DNA of 64,000 bases from Planktothricoides raciborskii GIHE-MW2 (lineage in GTDB: Bacteria > Cyanobacteriota > Cyanobacteriia > Cyanobacteriales > Laspinemataceae). The first letter of the stretch is position 1, and every line of letters begins with the position of its first letter. The DNA lies in contig NZ_CP159837.1 in assembly GCF_040564635.1 (NCBI RefSeq), positions 5,319,001 to 5,383,000 on the forward strand. Direction: 5' to 3'. The position numbers and the translations under genes are program-made. A model generated the notes under the pieces. That model searched no databases. It was not told the DNA's origin and was given only the letters and a program-made list of their open reading frames with translations. Shown here piece after piece: positions 1 through 9,971 of the stretch.

Positions 1-598
1 AATTGTTTCAAGATGGATTCATGGGCAATATTATCGAAAAATCCTTTGATGTCAGCTTCTAGAACCCAAGTGTCTCTGCCTTTTTGAAGTCGCATAAAAG
101 TCCAATGGCATCTTGACAGCTTCTTCCGGGTCTGAATCCGTAGGAGTTTGGCTCAAACACGGGTTCCCATTCGGGTTCTAATGCATTCATTACTATTGCC
201 TGTTCGATTCTGTCACGCACGGTTGGGATTCCTAGCGGTCGTAACTTTCCGTTTGGCTTTGGTATCATTACCCGTTTGGTTGGGCTTTGAGTTCCGCCAT
301 TCCAGTTGTTTACCAGCTTCACCCTTTGCTCTGGGGTATTGACTATTTCCTTGTCAATTCCTGCCGTTGCTTTTCCTTTATTGGTTTGGGTGATTTTCCT
401 CACTGACAATAGTAAGTTGGCGTGGCTTCTTAACATCAACTTTTGCAAACTTCTTAGTTTGCGAAAGTTACCAAGTTTTCTCGCGAGAAAGATTCTTTGA
501 CGTAAGTTCCTAACCAGCTTGTTGACTTTTTGCCAGTTAATTTGGCTCCAATCTTCCAGTGGCTTCTTTGGTCCGTTTGTTGCTTTTAGCTGCGACAT
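1..598 (-). pseudogene. ltrA: Group II intron reverse transcriptase/maturase, frameshifted, partial
   Basis: N-terminal part of an LtrA-type intron-encoded protein that in intact form splices and mobilises its intron. The first 179 codons (598 down to 59) carry the RT0/RT1 region, with GKLRPLGIPTVRDR and SYGFRPGRSCQDAI. The frame then stops, and the continuation (WVLEADIKGFFDN) lies in the -1 frame from about base 94 to the window edge. The break is at a run of five A's before GG; a sixth A would restore one frame. The copy in intron C has exactly the same break. Protein identity between the two copies is near complete, with one Leu/Ile difference (GKLRPL versus GKIRPL). Confidence 0.85.
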
Positions 599-1203
599 CT
601 AACTTGTCCTCAGATATGGTTTTTACCGTCTGGTCTCTTTCTCATAAGACCCAAGGCAAGTCTGCTGTTCCTTTCGGTCAGGGGCAAATTTTGAACCCCT
701 ATCTCCCCATTACAGGGATGCTTTCGCTTTTTGCCTCATCCTCTACCCTCCAGAGAGTTCTGCCTTCCTTGCGGTCTGCTTACTATGGGATTCGACCTTC
801 CCATAGACTCTGTAGGGCTTACCCTGTTGTGTCGTTTGATTGTCCGTCCTCTCGTTAGGTGCTGCCTCTTCTGCGGTGAGAGTTTGGCCACACGCCTTGA
901 TGACCATTAAGCACCAAGGCCACCCACTTTACCTTTTGGTTCGAGCCTGTCAGCCTTATTTGGCTCGTTTCACGATGACGCAGTTTGAATGGCAATTCAT
1001 TTTCATTCACCATTGAGAGAGTCCCTCTTGCTCCTAACCGGCTTAGGCTGCTGGCTTCGGCTACGTTCGGGGTCTGCATTCCGCCTGTTTCGTTACCTAC
1101 TAGGGCGTGACCATACCTTTTATGGTATTTTCCGCGAGGGTAGGGGGTGTGACTCCCCTAGTAGGGCCGACCCTACTTACCAAACGACCAGTTCAGGTCG
1201 CGC
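1..1203 (-). mobile_element. RT-encoding group II intron A (left part off window)
   Basis: Minus-strand group II intron whose 3' half lies beyond base 1. Its ribozyme 5' part and the N-terminal half of its reverse transcriptase are almost identical to intron C (12254 onward), which is complete. Homology with intron C starts abruptly at GCGCGACCTGAACTGG, read on the minus strand from 1203; upstream of that the two copies differ. I take 1203 as the 5' end of this intron and the 119 bases to its right as the outer intron it sits in. The first bases are GCGCG instead of the usual GTGYG. The alternative is a single intron starting at 1322. Confidence 0.7.
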
Positions 1204-1322
1204 TAATAGTTCGTGACTTACGAGTCCAGGCGGGTGCCTGTTAGTACACTGCGTCAACCTAAACCATTACCACGCGCACATTTCGGGTGTTACCCTCCAT
1301 TTTCCGCGTGAACGAGTCGCAC
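1204..1322 (-). mobile_element. 5' end of an ORF-less group II intron hosting intron A
   Basis: Read on the minus strand from 1322, this begins GTGCGACTCGTTCACGCG, a typical GTGYG group II 5' end. It is related to, but clearly diverged from, the 5' ends at 1351 (plus) and 12133 (plus). It runs 119 bases before near-identity with intron C begins, compared with 121 bases at 12133-12253. The shared position suggests that the same RT-encoding intron entered two different outer introns at the same site. The rest of this outer intron would be beyond the left edge. Confidence 0.55.
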
Positions 1323-1350
1323 TTGTGGTTTTATTATAATCTAAATAGTG

Positions 1351-1712
1351 GTGCGATTCGTTCACGCGGAAAGTGGATGGTAATACCTGAAACGTTCGCG
1401 TGGTCTGGGTTAGAGGCAACCCTAGAACCCAGATAACTCTCAAGGTGTTTGGGATAGTCCCGTAAGACCTGGATTCCAGAGAGGACAACACCTCTCTAGG
1501 TCATCGACACTAGGCCCGGAGACTCACTATCTTCCCTTGTGAAGCGGGCTAGAAAGCTGGTAAGGATTAAGCAGATATCCAAGATAGCCAGCAAGTCAAG
1601 CGCTCATAGGTAGCGAAAGCGAACTCCTGACTTGAACCCTCTTAATTATTGAGTAGCGAAACTGCTTGAAACGCTGCGCCCAAAAGGGCAAAGGGTTAAG
1701 GTGACGAACTTA
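1351..1712 (+). mobile_element. Truncated group II intron 5' part (domain I), head-to-head with intron A
   Basis: Starts GTGCGATTCGTTCACGCG, 28 bases from the divergent intron end at 1322. It carries domain I-like blocks also present at 16202-16606: CCCGGAGACTCACTATC, GTGAAGCGGGCT, GACTTGAACCCTCT and ACGCTGCG, in the same order. There is no RT gene and no domain V. It fades out shortly before the IS5-like element at 1731, which probably truncated it. The right end is approximate. Confidence 0.6.
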
Positions 1713-1730
1713 TTTGCTCAGTCACAGAAC

Positions 1731-2871
1731 CAATAGACATCTCCAAAAACTTCCAAAGCCTTTACCCCATTGATTTCTGGGTTTCTAGATTTAAACTGAC
1801 CTGTATGCAGAAATCAACGGTATGATAAGTATTTGACAGTATTGATGTCAAAATAAAACAAATTTATTCGGGATATTTATTTCATATTTATCACTAAATT
1901 TTGAGCCAAAACGCTCTAAATTACTAGGGCACCGATTCTCAATCTAATTAATCCACATACATAATTACGCGGTTATAACTGTCAGCCTTTAACCGAAATC
2001 TTTTGCCCGCTATCCGAAAATTTTTTACCAACCTAATTAAATGCTCTACTACGACCATTTTTTTAGCTTTTTATTGGTTTGATTGCTTGACTTTTTCTGT
2101 GATTTCTTAATTTCTGGTTTTTTTCTGAGGCGTATCAATTCGGGGGTCTCCCACTTCTGCTTTATCCCCTTGAATTTTTTGGCGATCGCTGAATTATGAT
2201 CAGCGATCGCGCCAAATAATTATATCGCTAGTTATACCAGGATTTCCAACTACTACATCGACTATCTCTTGGCCTGAATGCATTACTATTAATTGGTTTT
2301 TAAAAGTGTGTTTTTTCTGCTTGCCTGAATAATTTTTTTTTGCTTTTGATAGGCTGTCGGCCTTAGCATGGGCTGCTCAGAGCTATCTACTATTAACTCG
2401 AACTCAGACAATATTTCTGATATCCATGCCCATGATGACTCATTTTTTTTAGTTTATCTACCAGAGAAGCTGGCAGCAACTCTCTTAAAATACCCAACCA
2501 GTAATGAAAGATGTAATTGGCGGCTGATTCACTGACGCCAAATTGAACTCCTAACATTTGAAAGGTTGGCAAATTATCCAAATAAACCAAAGTCAGGAGA
2601 ATTTGGTCACTCAAACTTAACTTAGGCGGTCGTCCCCCGCCTGCTTTGATAATTCTAATCTTATTATTTTCTGCCGCTTCTTTTTGCTGATTCTGTAATC
2701 TTTCTGCATGACTAATTAACTCTATTAGCTGTGAGTAATCTAGTCCGACCAGCCTTTTGGCTGATTCTGGATGCTTGTCGATATAATCTCTCAGTTGGCT
2801 CATTGACCGGGTAAAATTATCTTATACCACAAGTAACACCGCTCTTGTTTTTATTTTGGAGATGTCTATTG
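1731..2871 (-). mobile_element. IS5-like insertion sequence
   Basis: Bounded by perfect 18-bp terminal inverted repeats, CAATAGACATCTCCAAAA at 1731-1748 and its complement at 2854-2871. The 1141-bp length fits an IS5-type element. One decayed transposase gene lies inside on the minus strand. No convincing target duplication is seen in the flanks (GTCACAGAAC and TAGATAGATG), so either the ends have changed or a flank was rearranged. Confidence 0.75.
1948..2803 (-). pseudogene. IS5-family transposase, decayed
   Basis: The first 136 codons (2803 down to 2393) are well preserved and match the N-terminal helix-turn-helix part of cyanobacterial IS5-type DDE transposases: AGGGRPPKLSLSDQILLTL and GVQFGVSESAANYIFHYWL. 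After a frameshift near 2400, recognisable pieces continue in other frames, including ELIVDSSEQP (the first catalytic Asp region) and VVVEHLIRLVKNFRIAGKRF (the C-terminal region), ending about 1948. There are several stops between them. No functional protein is expected. Confidence 0.8.
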
Positions 2872-2938
2872 TAGATAGATGAAATAAAAGACACTAGAAA
2901 ATTAACCCTAGTGCCTAGAATTGTTATTTATCAATTAA

Positions 2939-4415
2939 TTAATCTTTTAACCGATAAATAATCCGGAATATTGCCTTAACTTCCGGTAAGTTAATATCTA
3001 TTCCTTGATTTTGCAATTCTTTGATTGCCAGTTCATAACTTAACGGTTGATTCTGATTAGCGGTAATGATTACTAATTCAGTTTTAAGGTTACGACGTTT
3101 TTTGTATTTATCAGTATTGGTAGCTTCAGAGTGACCCATTAATCGTGACCGAATAGGGGTGGATATGCCACTTCAAGCAATTGGTTGTATAAATGCCGAA
3201 AAGCATATTTCTGGTATACCGGGCATCCGTAAGATTCCATTTGACCGCCAAATTTTTGATTAAAACCATCGGCAATACTTTTCGGTTTAATGTTTTGCCG
3301 TGGCGTATAAGTTGGCAGCATAGGCTTAAAAATTTGCAAATCATTCCATAAATTTGGTAATGGCACTGGACTAATTACACGATAACCTGTTTTAGTAGAT
3401 GCACCAAAATTAGTGAATTCACCAATCACCAAGGCAGCATAAGGATTGTTCTCGCGATCAGTTAATGGGTAAACAGTTTCACCGTCAGCAGTAAATGGTT
3501 TATACAAATTTTGGGCGGATGCTATTTCTGTAGGACTTAATCCATACAAAACACACATTGATGCTACCCATAGCCATGATTCACGAGCAATTCGCCAATT
3601 TTTGCAACGCAATGACGGTATTTCATCGTAAGCCAATACCATTTGAGGTAATCTTCTAAAGCAATAGATTGTTTTTCGCGAAATTCTGTTTGAACTGTGT
3701 CAATCCTGTTTATTTTTTTAATCAATTCATCAGAATTAGGGCAACGTTCACAAATGGCTTTAATTGCAATTTTGGCAACCAGAAAAGTAGCCGATCCCTG
3801 TTCACAAGATAACCAAATTTCTTTTATTTCATCCCAAATAGGATATTTATCCCAATCTGGAAATTTTTCAAAATATTTCCCATAAGCATTATAGTAGCTT
3901 GTTAAGTCACTAATGCCACCAAATTGATTAGGATCTTTAGTGCGTTTACGTCCTGTATTGCGATGCTTACCAGAAAAGTATTTATCTTCTATCTGTTGAA
4001 ATATCTCACGGTAGGTTATGAGGTCATTAGCAATCTCATTCTTACCCAAGATTTCCCGGTCATACCATTCCCAAAATTCACTAGATGTTTTAATTGTCTT
4101 TAAAGCGTTAGCTACCTTATGTGCTTTCTGTAATGCTTCGATTACAGATTTTTCAGTAAATGAACTGATACCAAATTTTTTGGATGACCGTTTACCAGTT
4201 TTAGGATTAACAAATTGCAACTTGAGGCGATAGGTGTATCCCTTACCTGACTCAACCTTGGTTAAGTGGAAAGTAACCCCTTTTGGACACTCATCAGCCT
4301 TACGCTTGCAAAATTCTAAGGTTTTAGCGATTTTATCGCTGTATTCCTCATATAATCCTGATTTGGGGGTTTGATTTTTCTGACTCCTTTTTGACTCAAC
4401 TACACTTTTTAGCGG
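2939..4415 (-). pseudogene. Tyrosine site-specific recombinase (integrase-like), multiply frameshifted
   Basis: Three successive minus-strand pieces form one cyanobacterial tyrosine recombinase. The N-terminal piece is open from about 4415 without an ATG and runs to 3564. The middle piece spans 3642-3139 and contains the RHLYNQLLE block with the conserved Arg/His of the catalytic core. The C-terminal piece contains IRSRLMGHSEATNTDKYKKR, with the final His box and the candidate nucleophile Tyr. Frameshifts lie near 3640 and near 3165, in the codons for LLEVA. It resembles XisA/XisC-type recombinases that excise DNA elements, but I see no attachment sites. It lies where the CheA gene of the hmp operon would be expected. 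Confidence 0.75.
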
Positions 4416-4586
4416 TTACTGATTCAGGTTGAAACAAGGTAATATCAATTGTTTTGAGCCATACGGATACTTTTAATTTACCTAATTCCGTGCGGAATTT
4501 ACCACCGTCAAAGAAATCCCCGGAGCACAATCGCGATTACCCTTGGATCAACTCCCGAACCCAGGAGTCAAGAAGGGCTTTTTGAT

Positions 4587-7500
4587 CTAATCAGCCCCAA
4601 AGCCTCGATGGGCTCGCTCTCCAGTATCTACCCGGAAACGCTCCACAGAAGTTAAGAGGTCTCTCGCGACACCCACCAGATTTTGGAGAGAAATCGACAC
4701 TTTCTGAGATTCCTGAGAAGTTTCCTGTGCCGTATGTTCAACGGCTTGCATCACCTGAGATACCGCACGAGCCACTTCATTTTGCTCCACCGTATCCGCC
4801 GTAATCGCTCGCACCAGAACATCAATCCGATTCGTCACTTGAATAATATTGTCCAGGGATTGCTTGGCTTGTTCGGAAAGCTGGGTTACTTTAATCACCT
4901 GTTGTTGACCTTCCTCCATCGCCGTCATCACGGAGTTGGTTTCCCCCTGAATTTGCATCACAATTTGCTCAATATCTTTCAGAGCCTTGGCTGAACGGTC
5001 GGCCAACTGTCGCACCTCATCAGCCACAATGGCAAAACCCTTTCCCGCTTCACCGGCACGAGCCGCTTCAATACTCGCATTCAAGGCTAGTAAGTTTGTT
5101 CGACCAGCGATCGCGTTAATCAAAGCCACAATCCTAGAAATTTCCTGAGAAGATTCTGCCAGCCGCTTCACTTTCCGGGTCGTTTCCGCCACCGTTTCTC
5201 GAACTTCCAGAATCCCACCCACCGTCTGGTCAACAGCCTCCCCACCTTTGATGGCGGCATTGGAAGCATCTTTGGCCACCGCCTCCGCTTCTCTAGCTGC
5301 TTCCGCCACCCGTTGAATCGCATCAGTCATCACCTGAACCGAATTCAGGGTCGCCGCTAATTCTTCCGCTTCCCGCAAAGCATTCGCGGCTAAATTACGG
5401 GCAAATTTCTCACTATCATTGGCTCCTTGGGTCACTTGTCGCGCCGCCAACTTCACCTGAACCACAATTTCCCGCAAGTTTTGAATCGTCAAGTTAAAAG
5501 AGTCCGCCACCGCACCCAGCACGTTCGCCGTCACCTCTGCGGCCACCGTTAAATCTCCACGAGCCGCTCCTTCCACATCATCGAGCAGTCGAATCACCTG
5601 ACGCTGTAAATCTTCCTTAGCTTCCTCCATTTCTTCCGCCCGCCGCTGTGCATCTCGGGTCGTACTGAGCATGATCCGAGACATAAGATTAAATTTAGTC
5701 GCCAACTCACCGAGTTCATCTTCGGAATAAACACGAGTGGAAACATTCAGATTTCCATCAGACATGGCATCGAATTGCTTAATCAAGTCTTCAGTGGAAC
5801 GCCGCATATGTTCCGCCGTCCAACGACCCAGACTAAATGTGGTTAAAAAACTGGAAGTAAGCGCCGCCCCGGTCATCAGCGCATCTCTGAGTTGACGCCC
5901 TTCAACTTGAGACGTACTATACGAAACTGTAGCCACCGCCAAAGCTGCTGCTGCCCCACCAATCAAAGAAATCCAGATTTGTTTTTGTTTGAGCGGCGCA
6001 TTGTCCAAAAAACTGAGCAATGTCCCGTCCGAGCTACTACTGGAGACTTCTATTGATGGACTCTCTAAGGGCAGGGGTGGGACGTGATCTCCTGTGCCGG
6101 TAATACTAAAAATTTCCTCATCCCGGATGACAGAACCCTCAGTACCATCGGCAAAGACTAAATTATCATCCAAAATTGCTGCCGCGCTAGGATCTCCAGA
6201 AGTAAAATCAAATGCACTACCACTGGTCATCGCTCCACTGGTATCTTCTGGGAGATCAAAATTATGTAATTTGTCTACATCAAAGTCATCATCCCAATTA
6301 TCTAAAAAGTCAACATGATGGCGAGAGGATACACCATATGCTGAATCGGCCAAATCATCCTCATCAAAAGCAGCATCAAACTCATCATCATCTAAAGCAA
6401 AACTAGAGATTTCGCCTTTGCCATTATTAGAAGATTTAGAATTAAACGTTGCTGGTTTGGCGGAGGATTTGTCCGTATTGCTAAATGGACTGGCTTCGTT
6501 CGACAGAGAAAGCTGAATTTTAGAAGATTCGTTCGCGGAGCGTTGCGGATGCAACATCGCTTGAGAGGCTCGGGATTCTAATTCTTGAGTTCCCATTAAC
6601 AAAGTCGCCCCTTCACCCATCAAATCCTCTTCCTCATCCATGAATTCATGGGGTCGTGAACCATTAATAATTTCTGGTTCGTCCATTTGGAAAAAATCGT
6701 CATCATCAGCAAAGGCATCTTCAGGAAAATCATCATCAGAGACGGACTCTAAATTTTCCGGCTCGGACATCAACCCTGGAGATGGGGAAATTTCCTCAGA
6801 GGATCTAGCGGCATTACTCGCCGAGATAGGTTCTAAGGATTCTGGTTCTAATTCGCCGCTTTTGACCTCTTCATATTCTTCATATTCTTCATATTCTTCA
6901 TATTCTCGATCATCAAAGGCAAAAGCATCATCAAAATCATCAAATGCATCGTCAAAATCTTCGACTTCTTCTGCCTCGGAATCATCTAAGATTCCTGCTT
7001 GTGGCTGGGGAGATAAGTCAGGGACTTCTTCATTTTCTTCATCAGATTCACCGAGCAAATCAGGCATTTCTTCTGTCGGTAAAAAGTCTGGTAAATCCGT
7101 TAAGCCTGAATTGGCCCATTCAGTTTCTTCAACAGCCGCCAGTAGTTCTTCATCAATCGCAAATGGATCATCTTCAAAGGCTTCGCTGTCTCGATCATCT
7201 AAAGTAAAACTTCCTGACGTATTAAATGGATTATCTTGAGCTAATTCGTCGTAATCTTCGTCAGGAATGAATTCCCCATCCATGTCCTGATCAAAGACTG
7301 GGGCAAATTCAGCAGTTTGTAATTCCAAGTCTTCTGATGGGTCGGAGGCAACCGCATGAAACACCGATCCCCCCATGTTTTCTAACACATCAGTCACGAG
7401 GTCGGGATCTTGGGCAATCTCTATATTTTCTGGGGCTTCATTTTGTGCTGGAGATTCCAGTTCCTCAAATTGCTGGGCATCATTGAGAACCACAGAGTGA

Positions 7501-8165
7501 GCTTGTTGCGGAAATTCGACACCGTTTTCTGAGAATGATTCGGATTCCTCTAAGTCGTAATCGATGTTCTCTGGCAGGGGATCCAGTTCATCTAGGCTAT
7601 AGTCCCCGGTTTCGGCCAATGGATCTAGTTCATCTAGGCTATAGTCCCCGGTTTCCGCCAATGGATCTAGTTCATCTAGACTATAGTCCCCGGTTTCGGC
7701 CAATGGATCTAGTTCATCTAGACTATAGTCATGGCTGTTGAGCGAAGCGGCTGGATCTTCTTGAAGGTAAGGAACGTCGTGTTCCAAATCATTCAGATCC
7801 TCTAAAGAGTTTTCATTATATGAGGTTAAATCGTGTAGTCCTTGCGGGTATTCTTCTGTAGACATATCAGAAGACAGCAACCCAGCTTGATTGGCATATT
7901 GCTCACTGTAAGCCAACCAGTTGGTGGCTTCCTCGACCAGGGCGGGATCTTCAGTCAAACTGAGGACATATTCATAGCGTTCTCGTGCGACATCGTACTG
8001 CTCCAATCCATAATAAATATGACCTTGAAGCAGCCATAAATTTGGATCATCTTGAAAATGATCTACTAATCCATTGATAATTTCAGCCGCCGTTGAGTAG
8101 TCACCATTCTCGTATGCTGTATATGCTTTCGCATAGTCGTTTGCATAATCAGTGCTTAATTCCAT
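4587..8165 (-). CDS. hmpD: Methyl-accepting chemotaxis protein of the pilus taxis system (HmpD/PilJ-like)
   Basis: Large 1192-residue transducer thought to pass a signal to a CheA kinase and so control type IV pilus motility. Residues 1-105 look like TPR helices. Residues 110-720 are a long acidic, low-complexity stretch with four 14-residue repeats ([14 protein letters not shown] type, DNA 7575-7735) and EEY repeats. Two membrane segments follow (about 732-750 and 768-788), a HAMP domain (to about 845), and a signalling coiled coil with the hairpin tip [20 protein letters not shown] near residue 1020. There is no periplasmic sensor of any size. It is followed by a recombinase relic, not by cheA. 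A palindromic repeat is inserted in frame at 6531-6560 (peptide MLHPQRSAN). Confidence 0.9.
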   Translation of the reverse strand: MELSTDYANDYAKAYTAYENGDYSTAAEIINGLVDHFQDDPNLWLLQGHIYYGLEQYDVARERYEYVLSLTEDPALVEEATNWLAYSEQYANQAGLLSSDMSTEEYPQGLHDLTSYNENSLEDLNDLEHDVPYLQEDPAASLNSHDYSLDELDPLAETGDYSLDELDPLAETGDYSLDELDPLAETGDYSLDELDPLPENIDYDLEESESFSENGVEFPQQAHSVVLNDAQQFEELESPAQNEAPENIEIAQDPDLVTDVLENMGGSVFHAVASDPSEDLELQTAEFAPVFDQDMDGEFIPDEDYDELAQDNPFNTSGSFTLDDRDSEAFEDDPFAIDEELLAAVEETEWANSGLTDLPDFLPTEEMPDLLGESDEENEEVPDLSPQPQAGILDDSEAEEVEDFDDAFDDFDDAFAFDDREYEEYEEYEEYEEVKSGELEPESLEPISASNAARSSEEISPSPGLMSEPENLESVSDDDFPEDAFADDDDFFQMDEPEIINGSRPHEFMDEEEDLMGEGATLLMGTQELESRASQAMLHPQRSANESSKIQLSLSNEASPFSNTDKSSAKPATFNSKSSNNGKGEISSFALDDDEFDAAFDEDDLADSAYGVSSRHHVDFLDNWDDDFDVDKLHNFDLPEDTSGAMTSGSAFDFTSGDPSAAAILDDNLVFADGTEGSVIRDEEIFSITGTGDHVPPLPLESPSIEVSSSSSDGTLLSFLDNAPLKQKQIWISLIGGAAAALAVATVSYSTSQVEGRQLRDALMTGAALTSSFLTTFSLGRWTAEHMRRSTEDLIKQFDAMSDGNLNVSTRVYSEDELGELATKFNLMSRIMLSTTRDAQRRAEEMEEAKEDLQRQVIRLLDDVEGAARGDLTVAAEVTANVLGAVADSFNLTIQNLREIVVQVKLAARQVTQGANDSEKFARNLAANALREAEELAATLNSVQVMTDAIQRVAEAAREAEAVAKDASNAAIKGGEAVDQTVGGILEVRETVAETTRKVKRLAESSQEISRIVALINAIAGRTNLLALNASIEAARAGEAGKGFAIVADEVRQLADRSAKALKDIEQIVMQIQGETNSVMTAMEEGQQQVIKVTQLSEQAKQSLDNIIQVTNRIDVLVRAITADTVEQNEVARAVSQVMQAVEHTAQETSQESQKVSISLQNLVGVARDLLTSVERFRVDTGERAHRGFGAD
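6531..6560. repeat. In-frame palindromic repeat within hmpD
   Basis: Contains GCGTTGCGGATGCAACAT preceded by TTCGCGGA. The same sequence occurs between genes at 23124-23150, and in opposite sense inside the DUF2993 gene at 63724-63753. Read in hmpD it encodes MLHPQRSAN in the acidic linker, where an extra peptide should be tolerated. Confidence 0.75.
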
Positions 8166-8332
8166 CTCCTGCCTCCTGCCGGTACAAGGGTTTCATCCCG
8201 CAGGGTTATGATTTCACCCTGGTTATTAATTTATATATTTGCTATATTTGCGGTGTTTGTTGCAGGCCAACCAAGCTGAAAGGCTGTTCCCCTGGCGATC
8301 GCCCCAAACAAAGGTCAGCGCTGCAACGTTGG

Positions 8333-8854
8333 TTAGCTTGCCCAATGTTTTGGGCGGAGAATCTCTCCTTGATCCAGCAATCGGAGAATCCTTTGGGACT
8401 CTTCACCAAATACCCATTCACCTCGGAGAAACGGCCTCATCGTTTCAGTAACAGAATTCGGCTGAATTAAAGACTTTACATCCAGCCAGTCTGTATCTCC
8501 AATTCGGTCAACCGCTAATCCTAGTATAATGTCTGAGTCTTCAACTGCAATCACAGGAATTTCTGAGCGATCCGTTTTTAACGGACTGACATCCCCAAGT
8601 AATTGCCCGAGATCCGCCACCCAAATCACGCGGCCCCGTAAATTTAATGTCCCCAACAGAAAAGGAGATACATTGGGAATGGGAGTAATTTCTTCAGATC
8701 CAGCTTCGATCACCTCGCGAATCCCTGTGGCGGGTAAAGCAAACTCATCCCCAGAAGATATATAGAACCTTAGATATAACTCACCTTCAGGTGTTTGAAT
8801 CTCCTGAAATTCTGCCGCTTCACTGCCTATGTTGAAATCCGGATTTCCTACCAT
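8333..8854 (-). CDS. hmpC: CheW-like adaptor (HmpC/PilI)
   Basis: A 173-residue CheW-domain protein that couples the chemoreceptor to the CheA kinase. The CheW fold is recognised from LPATGIREVIEA, PNVSPFLLGTLNLRGRVIWV and the ADLGQLLG strand, and later from GLAVDRIGDTDWL. It lies 11 bp downstream of hmpB and 167 bp upstream of hmpD on the same strand, so hmpB, hmpC and hmpD are very likely cotranscribed. Confidence 0.9.
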   Translation of the reverse strand: MVGNPDFNIGSEAAEFQEIQTPEGELYLRFYISSGDEFALPATGIREVIEAGSEEITPIPNVSPFLLGTLNLRGRVIWVADLGQLLGDVSPLKTDRSEIPVIAVEDSDIILGLAVDRIGDTDWLDVKSLIQPNSVTETMRPFLRGEWVFGEESQRILRLLDQGEILRPKHWAS

Positions 8855-8865
8855 TGCTTCTGTGC

Positions 8866-9231
8866 TTACCCTCGTAGTAGCTGTTTGACAGTTCCCACTA
8901 GCTCAGTTGGTTGAAAGGGTTTAGCAATATAAGCATCAGCGCCTTGCTTCATCCCCCAATAGCGATCGAATTCTTCCCCTTTGGATGAACACATAACCAC
9001 GAGGATATGTTGGGTTTTAGGGTCAGATTTCAACCGCCGACAGACTTCATAACCATTCATCCGGGGCATCACAATGTCTAAAACCACTATATCTGGCGGT
9101 TGAGCTTGGATTGTTTCCAAGGCTTCCAACCCATCTGTCGCGACTGTGACGGTTAAACCACTCTTTTTCAGGAGGTCTGTGATCATCTCCCGTTGCGTCA
9201 GACTGTCTTCCACAACTAGAACGTTGCTCAT
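8866..9231 (-). CDS. hmpB: CheY-like response regulator (HmpB/PilH)
   Basis: A stand-alone 121-residue receiver domain. The phosphoacceptor is Asp52 in VVLDIVMPRMNG; the acidic pocket is E8/D9 in LVVEDS; the conserved Lys is K104 in YIAKPF. The start is the ATG at 9231, with AGGA just upstream. A GTG one codon earlier is less likely. It is second in the pilus taxis operon and is thought to be phosphorylated by the CheA partner to steer pilus activity. Confidence 0.9.
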   Translation of the reverse strand: MSNVLVVEDSLTQREMITDLLKKSGLTVTVATDGLEALETIQAQPPDIVVLDIVMPRMNGYEVCRRLKSDPKTQHILVVMCSSKGEEFDRYWGMKQGADAYIAKPFQPTELVGTVKQLLRG

Positions 9232-9971
9232 CACTTCCTACCTACTTGCTGCCTCAAAATATTCACGGGAAAATTAACGGGAAAGCTCCACCGAGCCTGC
9301 CCAACTGGATATAATGTCACCTGCCCTACAGAACCAGTCGATAGGGATTTGGGGTCAATGATTAACTTTGGCGATCGCCATAGCTCCAGTATTGGCATTT
9401 GTTTCGGTAGAATTTGAAATAGATATGATTATATTGGCACTTTTACCCGTTACCATAACAGAAAATGGCCCCCAAGAGCGAAATTGCTCTATTGACACAT
9501 CGAGTTATCACCATATTATAGATTTACATACATTTTGCTCATGTTTTGATTTTGCTCCATTGTCTTGGTTAATCTGACAATAGGTTTCGAGATTCAAGGT
9601 ATTGGGGTTTGCCGGATGCCACTGGAGGGGATGCTCTGGCTTTTAGTCATTTGGCTTTTAGTCATGCTGGGGGTTCTCTTCGCCAACCCTCGCGGTTTCC
9701 ACCGGTGAAAACGAAGCTAGACATCCCTTGGCACCTTATGGCAATCCTGACCCCTGAGCATTTGGAGCCTGACTTTTTCGACTGGGGGAAGCCTTGACGA
9801 TTTCGGTAATTGATATTTATGGATATTTGTCGATCGATTTTTAACGCTTTTTTACGCTAAATTGACTCAGACCAAGGCAACTCCATAAATTTTTTTAATC
9901 AATCGGTTTTTTTGCATATGGTCATTCTGGGTGATGCACAGCAATGTATCCGTAATGTCTCCGGTGATGAA
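9232..9971. other. Non-coding gap between hmpB and hmpA
   Basis: 740 bases without a convincing gene. A 62-codon open frame at 9609-9797 has no recognisable protein features. No terminator or repeat stands out. The length leaves room for a separate promoter for hmpB-hmpC-hmpD. Confidence 0.4.

Noticed and set aside
6640-7239. 199-codon Ser/Lys-rich open frame opposite hmpD
   Set aside because: It is the antisense of the Asp/Glu/Ser-rich linker; the composition explains the lack of stops.
9609-9797. 62-codon open frame in the hmpA-hmpB gap
   Set aside because: No recognisable motif, no clear ribosome-binding site, and composition like the non-coding surroundings.
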